A stretch of DNA of 64,000 nucleotides from Sphingomonas hengshuiensis (GTDB lineage Bacteria; Pseudomonadota; Alphaproteobacteria; Sphingomonadales; Sphingomonadaceae). Shown in pieces: positions 55,701-64,000 of the stretch. The notes below the pieces were generated by a model, which saw only the letters and a list, made by a program, of their open reading frames with translations, had not been told where the DNA came from and did no database searches. The position numbers and the translations under genes are program-made. The stretch lies in NCBI RefSeq assembly GCF_000935025.1, contig NZ_CP010836.1:2666001-2730000 (forward strand), written 5' to 3'. Every line of letters begins with the position of its first letter. Positions within the stretch are counted from its first letter, which is position 1.

Positions 55701-55891
55701 GCGGCGGTGGCCGGATCACCGTCACCGCACCGCTGGGCCGGGCCTATGCTGCGGGGACGCAGGTGGCGGGCAGCGGCATCGCGCTCACCGCGCCGCTGAC
55801 GCGCAGCCATGCTGCCGGAGCGCCGGTCACTGCGGAGCTACCCACGCCGGGCGCCGCGAACGCCTATGCGCGGCCAGCGCGACGCGAATAG
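52784..55891 (+). CDS. GH54 alpha-L-arabinofuranosidase with lamin-tail and repeat modules
   Basis: A 1035-residue exported protein. Residues ~32-350 match fungal AbfB: CDLYAAKGTPCVTAHSTTRV, the vicinal disulfide Cys189-Cys190 (SNGCCFNYGN), nucleophile Glu234 in SDMEAGLFSG, and acid/base Asp314 in GNGGDNGNGSAG. No CBM42 is seen. Residues ~360-425 form a NEW3-like domain. A lamin-tail domain follows in pieces (459-528, 766-797, 852-871, 1019-1026 ending TPGAAN), interrupted by five repeats of ~35 residues (three at 537-678, two at 885-969). It would remove arabinose from arabinan or arabinoxylan. Confidence 0.87.
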   Translation: MGDAVLLGQSAVIAFLTSLAGAAPGPQAAPEGPCDLYAAKGTPCVTAHSTTRVLFSRYDGPLYQVQRHSDDRVLDIGIVRAGYADAGAQDRFCADTLCVITRIYDQSGKGNHLYQAPPGPLYPGPAKGAFDAQPIADMAPITLGGHKVYGVYIMPGMGFRNNNARDLPINDEAAGIHTVVDGTHYSNGCCFNYGNASTNGLAVGTGTMESVYFGTSSGWGSGSGKGPWIMSDMEAGLFSGYDAGVNAADPSIDWRFVTGVFGGGGRNFWSLRGGDAQSGPLQTFYAGARPGSRENNAYFPMRKKGAIQMGNGGDNGNGSAGTFYEGVMTAGQPADAVTDAVQANIVAARYGLPLLTQSRLVSFRPANTAEMTATFTNSSREPATDVALAVALPAGWTASAATPARFAEVAPGASVHVRFEVTSPGADASAGFLTTRADWRTGTERRSDTSVQRVRSARPVKINEVRFASGGNATNQFVELYNAAPTPVDISGWKLVNTRTFFAPVPLATLPAGTRLAPGSHYLLGLATSGLVAPAAAGATTLVLRSVEGFATGQRIALDGEHATVKTLGTAASAPTTIFIPVSTGPWLTVPAGSTTLPVAQATGFAVGEKMAIDTGAAQEIVTVTAVGKAGTQTTLATAVTAGTRVIKVADVANLLPGDRLTLGTGQRMDHIQVAAIGTPGATGTGVTLTAPLKFDNIEGVDVAGPGTGITFTPATRLAHKSGDAVQALGSGITLAQPLKRRHADGAPVVNAQVRSAGYQGPTPHHWFGGPLSIRGGAISLTDPSGTVLVDAIVYGSQQSNSSASGAVTAPEIATLEGVQRQGGCIAVIPGAGSGPSAPATALAASAPGAPDRSIGRFPDGADSDSLCRDFVVQPATLLPQGAKAGAAAVMVANVTDFMPGQSITIGAADAQERAVVASVGSAGATTVRTGSEQGGTVLQVASTMGFTPGQAITIGEGAGAETATVKAAQGGRGGGRITVTAPLGRAYAAGTQVAGSGIALTAPLTRSHAAGAPVTAELPTPGAANAYARPARRE
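54392..55693 (+). repeat. Five ~35-residue repeats inside the GH54 protein
   Basis: Repeats 1-3 lie at 54392-54817 and 4-5 at 55436-55693 within the coding sequence. The shared pattern is A-G-x-T-x-L-x-V, then G-F-x-x-G-x-x-I-x-I-G, then E-x-x-T-V-x-x-V-G. Between and after them runs a second short motif, I-T-L-T-A-P-L-x-x-x-H-A-x-G-A-P-V, in at least three copies. Confidence 0.8.
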
Positions 55892-55894
55892 GCG

Positions 55895-58852
55895 TCAGAA
55901 CCGGAGGGTGACGGCCTTGCCGGTGTAGGAAACGCGCCGGGTGGCGGGCAACGCCGCCATCCCGCCCTTCGTCCCCGCGCCGACCAGCACGAGGTCCAGC
56001 GCGCGCTGGCGCGTCATGCCGGGAAAGCTGCCCCGGCGCGCGCCGATGGTCAGCGTCCGGGCGGCGTCGTTCCACACCAGGTCATAGGTCGCCCGCGCGC
56101 CCTTTTCATAGGCGTAGGTTTCGTTGTCGTCCTCATACAGCGTGAACCGCGCATCGGCGCCGGGATAGATGCGGACTTCATAGGCGGCACCGGGGTCCTG
56201 CGTCGCATATTGGACGTTCGGCCCCATCGGCACGATCGATCCGGCGCGGACATAGAGCGGAACGAGGTCCAGCGGCACCTGCCGCGTAACCCGGCGACCA
56301 CCCTCGAACCGGTCGTTGCTCCAGAAATCATACCAGCCCGCGCCCTGCGGCAGATAGGTCTCGACGCTCTCGTCGAGCGCCGCCTTCGGTCCGCCCAGCG
56401 CCCGCCGCTCGCTCGGCCGGCGCCACGCGAGGCGCAGCACGCGATTGCCGTCGATCTGGTAATACTCGATCTCGACGCCGACAGCCTGTCCCTTGCGCAG
56501 CGAGACCGTCGCGCCCTTGTACCGCGCGGCACCCGCCGCCCAATCCTCGGCCACGGTCTTGCCGTCCAGCTTGAGCCGGAACCCGTCATTGCCCTCGACG
56601 CCGATCTCATACTCGCCGTCCTCGGGCGCGGTGATCGTCCCCTGCCAGCGCGCCGAGAAATGCGACAGGCTGGACAGCCCGGCGGGCAGTTCGGCCAGCG
56701 GCGGATCGGGCCAGTTGTGATCGACCTTCGCATCGACGAAGCGGCTGACGGGCTTCTCGAAATTCTCGCCCTCGAAATATTGCCCCGCCAGCCCGGGCTG
56801 GCCATCGGGCGTGCGCAGATACTCGCCGGGGATCGTCGCGGCGGGCGGCGGCAGGATATGGTACATCGCCCGCGTCACCGGATGGACCAGCAGCGACGGC
56901 CCGAACATAAAGCTGTCGTCGATCGTGTCGGTCGCCCGATCGTCGGGAAAGTCCATCATCAACGGCCGCATCAGCGTGTAGCCGTTCGCCGTAACCTGCC
57001 AGCCAAGTGAATAGATATAGGGCAGCATCCGGTAGCGAAGCTGCGTCGTCTTGAGCAAAGAGGCATAGACCGCCGGATCGAGCGACTTGAACAGATACGG
57101 CTCACGCTCGACATTGGTGCCGTGGATGCGCATGATCGGATTGAACGCCGAGAATTGCAGCCAGCGCGCGTACAGCTCGCGCCACGCCGGATTCTTCTCG
57201 CCGCCGGGGAAGTCCGCGACGAAAAAGCCGCCGGTATCCTGCGTCCAATAGGGGTTGCCGGTCACCGTGACGTTGACCCCGTCCGCCACCTGTTGCTTCA
57301 GCGTCTTCCAGCTCGCGAAGATGTCGCCGCTCCACGATGCCGCGCCCGTCCGCTGCGCTCCTGCCCAGCCCGACCGGGTGAGCGTAAAGACGCGCTTGTC
57401 GCTGGTCGCGCGCTGCCCGTCATAGGTGCCCTGCGTCGTCAGCAGCGAATAGGGGTTCAGATAGCGGGTGAAGTCGCCCAGCGCGTTGTTGCCCAGCGCC
57501 TTGGTATCGCGGATATTATCCTGCGCGTTCCACATCGCGCTGCTGACTTCGATCTCGGTGCCGTCCATCCACAGCGCGTCGACGCCCTTGTCGAGCAGCC
57601 CGGACTTGATGTGCTTGAAATAGATCTGGCGGCCCAGCGGACTATAGGCGTCATAGATGCGCGCGTGCTTCGAGATCCAGTGCAGCGGCGCGAACCGCAG
57701 GCCGTGCGAGTCCAGTTCGCGGGCGAGCGCGGTGTCGTTGCCGATCGACGGCCAGATCGACACCATCAGCTTCAGGTTCAGGTCGTGGACCTGCCGCACC
57801 ATCCCCGCGGGATCAGGATAGCGGGTCGGGTCCCACGTCATCCCGCTCCAGCTGCCGTCCTTGTCCGAACCCCAATATTGCCAGTCCTGGACGATATAAT
57901 CGAGCGGGAAGCCATCGGCGCGGAACGCGCGCGCGACGTCGACGAGCTGCTGCTGGGTCTTGTACCGCTCCTTGCTCATGAACAGCCCGAACGCCTGTTT
58001 GGGGACCATCGGCGCCTGCCCGGTCAGCGCGCGATATTCACCCACCACCGCGTCCGGCGTGTCCCCGGCCATGAAATAGTAATCGACACCGCCGGGCGCG
58101 CTCTCCGCCCACATCGATGCGCCCTCGGCATCGTCCTTGAACCGCATCTGCGAGTACGTATCCCACAGCACGCCGTATCGCCGCGAGGACATCAGCACCG
58201 GGATGATGATTCCGACATTGGTCTGGACGAGCAACAGGTCGCTGCCCCGGCGGTTGCTCGTGTCGGTGCCGTTGAAGCCCAGCCCATAGATCGCCTCGTC
58301 GGGGCGCAGCGTGAAGCGGTTGCTCGCCTCCAGCGTCGGCGCGCCCGAAATGGTGAGGGGTTTCAACGTCTGCGGCGCGGCGGCATTCTCTTCGGTATAG
58401 AGCTTCCCCGCCGCATCGAAGAAGCGCAGCGCGCCCGTCGCCTTGCGCACTTCGATGCGCAGCCGGGCGCTAGCGATCGTCAGGGTGTCGGCGGTCTCGG
58501 CGACCGTGAACTTCACCGCCACGGGCTTGCCGATCACCGCCAGGCTGGGCGCGGTCCAGTAATTCTCGCCCAGAGTGGCGTTCACCCGCACAATGCCGGC
58601 GCCATAGAAGATCAGGTTCTTGGTCACTCCGGCGACCTGAAGCTGGACGCCGTTTTCCAGTCGGACAAATGCGAACCCCGCATCGCCCGGCTGCCCCACC
58701 CGGATCAGGTGGCCGCGGTTATCGAGCCCGGTCTGTGCGGCGAGCGGGACCGTGCCCGAAGGCGGCGCGACCGGCACCGCGTGCACCGCAGTAGAGACCA
58801 TCAGCGCCACCAGCACCGCGCCCATTTTCCGACCGACCGCCATCCGCTCCAC
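55895..58852 (-). CDS. GH31-family alpha-glycosidase (alpha-xylosidase-like) with PA14 domain
   Basis: A 985-residue exported enzyme with a signal peptide (residues 1-25). The GH31 barrel has nucleophile Asp430 in DALWMDGTEIE and acid/base Asp510 in SWSGDIFASW. After it, residues ~690-830 form a PA14-like domain (LSSLSHFSARWQGTITAPED), followed by a C-terminal DUF5110-type strand region. Length and the PA14 insert fit the alpha-xylosidase branch that trims xyloglucan. It lies tail to tail with the GH54 gene and just downstream of the GH2 gene on the same strand. Confidence 0.92.
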   Translation of the reverse strand: MERMAVGRKMGAVLVALMVSTAVHAVPVAPPSGTVPLAAQTGLDNRGHLIRVGQPGDAGFAFVRLENGVQLQVAGVTKNLIFYGAGIVRVNATLGENYWTAPSLAVIGKPVAVKFTVAETADTLTIASARLRIEVRKATGALRFFDAAGKLYTEENAAAPQTLKPLTISGAPTLEASNRFTLRPDEAIYGLGFNGTDTSNRRGSDLLLVQTNVGIIIPVLMSSRRYGVLWDTYSQMRFKDDAEGASMWAESAPGGVDYYFMAGDTPDAVVGEYRALTGQAPMVPKQAFGLFMSKERYKTQQQLVDVARAFRADGFPLDYIVQDWQYWGSDKDGSWSGMTWDPTRYPDPAGMVRQVHDLNLKLMVSIWPSIGNDTALARELDSHGLRFAPLHWISKHARIYDAYSPLGRQIYFKHIKSGLLDKGVDALWMDGTEIEVSSAMWNAQDNIRDTKALGNNALGDFTRYLNPYSLLTTQGTYDGQRATSDKRVFTLTRSGWAGAQRTGAASWSGDIFASWKTLKQQVADGVNVTVTGNPYWTQDTGGFFVADFPGGEKNPAWRELYARWLQFSAFNPIMRIHGTNVEREPYLFKSLDPAVYASLLKTTQLRYRMLPYIYSLGWQVTANGYTLMRPLMMDFPDDRATDTIDDSFMFGPSLLVHPVTRAMYHILPPPAATIPGEYLRTPDGQPGLAGQYFEGENFEKPVSRFVDAKVDHNWPDPPLAELPAGLSSLSHFSARWQGTITAPEDGEYEIGVEGNDGFRLKLDGKTVAEDWAAGAARYKGATVSLRKGQAVGVEIEYYQIDGNRVLRLAWRRPSERRALGGPKAALDESVETYLPQGAGWYDFWSNDRFEGGRRVTRQVPLDLVPLYVRAGSIVPMGPNVQYATQDPGAAYEVRIYPGADARFTLYEDDNETYAYEKGARATYDLVWNDAARTLTIGARRGSFPGMTRQRALDLVLVGAGTKGGMAALPATRRVSYTGKAVTLRF

Positions 58853-58929
58853 TCCTGCGTTCTCGCATGTTTCGTGAAACGTCTAACCTATTACTCCGAC
58901 ATGAAAAGCCCGGAACCGGTCGCGGCGGG

Positions 58930-62390
<3,461 letters not shown>

Positions 62391-64000
62391 ATGACGACAC
62401 AGGATCGTCGCAGTTTCATTCGCACGATGATGGCGACCGCGGGTGCCGCGGCCAGTCTCACGCCCTCGATCGCGCGCGCGCTGGAGATTCCCGCCGATCG
62501 CCGCACCGGCACGCTGAAGGACGTCGACCATGTCGTGATCCTCACCCAGGAGAATCGCGCCTTCGACCATTATTTCGGCACGATGCGCGGCGTCCACGGC
62601 TTTGGCGACCGCTTCGCCCTCCCCGCGCCGCCGCTGCCCGGCGCGCCCGACCGCACCGTCCTGCTCCAGCCGAACGAGCATAGCGGCGTCGAGCCGGCGT
62701 TCGTCGCGCCCTTCCGGCTCGATACCGCCACCGATTTCCGGCTCTACCGCCCGCTGGGGACCCCGCATGGCTTCACCGACAGCCAGGCGGCATGGGACAA
62801 TGGCCGGATGGGCGCGTGGACTCGTGCCAAGCACAACCACGCGATGGCGCATTTCACCCGCGAGGACCTGCCCTTCCAATATGCCCTCGCCGAGGCGTTC
62901 ACGCTGTGCGACGCCTATCATTGCGCGCTGCACCTGAGCACCAATCCCAACCGGCTCTATATCTGGACGGGCACGCATGATCCCATGGCGCGCGCTAATG
63001 GTCCGGCGATCGACAATGGCTATGACAGCCTTAAGGCCGATCCGCGCGGGCATGGCGGCTATCTGTGGACGACCTATCCCGAACGGCTGATGGCCGCGGG
63101 CATCGGCTTCCAGATCTATCAGGACATGGCCGATAATTTCGACGACAACCCGCTCGTCGGCTTCCGCCGCTATCGCGAGGCGCAGCGCAGTCGCACGGGC
63201 GCCGCAGCGCTGCTCGCGCAGCGGACGATGGCGACGCGCTCGCTCGACGACCTGCGGCAGGATGTCCGCGACCGGAAGCTGCCAGCGGTGTCGTGGATCG
63301 TCGCGCCCGCCGCGCTGTCCGAACACCCCAGCGTCTCCACCCCGCTCCAGGGCGGCGACTATACCGCACGGGTGCTCGACGCGCTCACCGCCAATCCCGA
63401 AGTCTGGGCGCGGACCGTGCTGCTGATCAATTTCGACGAGAATGACGGGCTGTTCGACCATGTCCCCCCGCCGGCACCCCCGGCGATCGTCTCCGGGCGC
63501 AGCATCGGCGCGACCAGCATCGCGGCGGACGACGAATATCATCGCCATTCGCAGGCGCCCACCGACGCGGTGTACCTCAACCGCCCCTATGGGCTCGGCC
63601 CCCGTGTCCCGCTCTATGTGATCTCGCCGTGGAGCAAGGGCGGGCATGTCGCGTCGGAGGTGTTCGACCACACCAGCGTGCTGCGCTTCCTCGAGGCCCG
63701 GTTCGGCGTCCGCGAGCCCAATATCAGCGCCTGGCGCCGCGCAGTGTGCGGCGACCTCACCTCCTGCTTCGATTTCCGCGCGCCCGACACCGTCGATTTC
63801 ATGGCGACGCTCCCCGCCACCGCCGCGCTGTCCGCGCGCGCGGCGAGCCTGAAGGGCATCCAGCCGCCGCTTCCCGATGCACTGAAGGCTCCCGTGCAGG
63901 AAACCGGGCTGCGCAGGCGACGCGCGACGCCCTACGCCCTCGACGCCCGGCTGCGCGGTGCGGCGCTGGCGTTCGCGAACCACTCGGCCGAGCGGGCAGC
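62391..64000 (+). CDS. Tat-exported non-haemolytic-type phospholipase C, 3' truncated by window
   Basis: The frame opens at the ATG at 62391 and runs to the window end without a stop (about 536 residues seen of an expected ~700). The N-terminus is a Tat signal (DRRSFIRTMMATAGAA). The phosphoesterase core has VVILTQENRAFDHYFGTMRG (metal Glu54-Asn55) and INFDENDGLFDHVPPPAPPA. The PLC/acid-phosphatase family cleaves phosphatidylcholine or related lipids outside the cytoplasm. The missing end should carry the paired C-terminal DUF756 domains. Confidence 0.93.
   Translation, partial: MTTQDRRSFIRTMMATAGAAASLTPSIARALEIPADRRTGTLKDVDHVVILTQENRAFDHYFGTMRGVHGFGDRFALPAPPLPGAPDRTVLLQPNEHSGVEPAFVAPFRLDTATDFRLYRPLGTPHGFTDSQAAWDNGRMGAWTRAKHNHAMAHFTREDLPFQYALAEAFTLCDAYHCALHLSTNPNRLYIWTGTHDPMARANGPAIDNGYDSLKADPRGHGGYLWTTYPERLMAAGIGFQIYQDMADNFDDNPLVGFRRYREAQRSRTGAAALLAQRTMATRSLDDLRQDVRDRKLPAVSWIVAPAALSEHPSVSTPLQGGDYTARVLDALTANPEVWARTVLLINFDENDGLFDHVPPPAPPAIVSGRSIGATSIAADDEYHRHSQAPTDAVYLNRPYGLGPRVPLYVISPWSKGGHVASEVFDHTSVLRFLEARFGVREPNISAWRRAVCGDLTSCFDFRAPDTVDFMATLPATAALSARAASLKGIQPPLPDALKAPVQETGLRRRRATPYALDARLRGAALAFANHSAERA

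Overview
The window looks like a chromosomal piece of a high-GC alphaproteobacterium, most likely Sphingomonadaceae. Supporting signs are the high GC with strong codon bias (which produces long open antisense frames), the gene set (gatCAB, PyrB with a degenerate PyrC partner, ilvB-ilvN-ilvC, folE-SDR-folB, DUF4153, TMEM175-like, TonB-dependent receptor, SWIB and DUF2945 proteins), and the palindromic repeats dispersed between and inside operons. No rRNA, tRNA or CRISPR array was seen. About 60 genes are supported. The first (Crp/Fnr regulator) and the last (phospholipase C) run off the window.

Layout. 1-3.7 kb: end of a Crp/Fnr regulator, a three-gene exported-protein operon with an M48 metalloprotease, and a secreted cyclophilin. 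3.7-8.3 kb: gatC-gatA...gatB on the minus strand. The cluster is split by a VapBC module, a small AT-richer gene and a decayed second copy of the gatB 5' end. 8.3-15 kb: a DUF4153 membrane protein; divergently a DUF3089 protein and ruvX; a membrane protein/winged-helix pair behind three copies of a TTTCCA-N3-TGGAAA operator; and pyrB with a catalytically degenerate PyrC. 15-16.8 kb: an orphan gene and an IS110-family element that has split a large palindromic repeat. 16.8-23.5 kb: ParA / small DNA-binding-like protein / SPOR operon, a second SPOR protein, MipA, and serB and miaA head to head.

23.5-31.2 kb: ilvB-ilvN-ilvC with palindromic repeats between the genes, YceI, a TMEM175-like channel and a TonB-dependent receptor. 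31.4-38.6 kb: folE-SDR-folB pterin genes, a quinone-reductase-like protein, an orphan chemoreceptor, leuA with a possible leader peptide, and a BLUF blue-light sensor. 38.6-49.8 kb: small proteins (lipoprotein, DUF2945, SWIB, HTH), an unknown island gene, HI0933-type flavoprotein, Tat-exported nitroreductase-like protein, DEAD-box helicase with DUF188 protein, DUF3800 protein, M28 peptidase and a purine permease. 49.8-51.3 kb: an AtzE-like amidase with a tiny AtzG-like partner. 51.5-62.2 kb: a carbohydrate-degradation cluster (CE1-type esterase, GH54 arabinofuranosidase, GH31, GH2), followed by a Tat-exported phospholipase C.

How the genes work together. The ilv and leuA genes cover branched-chain amino acid synthesis. 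pyrB/PyrC' would form the aspartate transcarbamoylase complex. folE/SDR/folB make reduced pterins. The 51-62 kb enzymes could strip arabinose, galactose, glucosyl/xylosyl and acyl decorations from plant hemicellulose. The most unusual observations are the gatB relic beside VapBC, the IS110 element sitting in a palindrome that partly matches its own noncoding end, the multi-insert lamin-tail domain on the bacterial GH54 enzyme, the active-site-less PyrC, and the triple operator.
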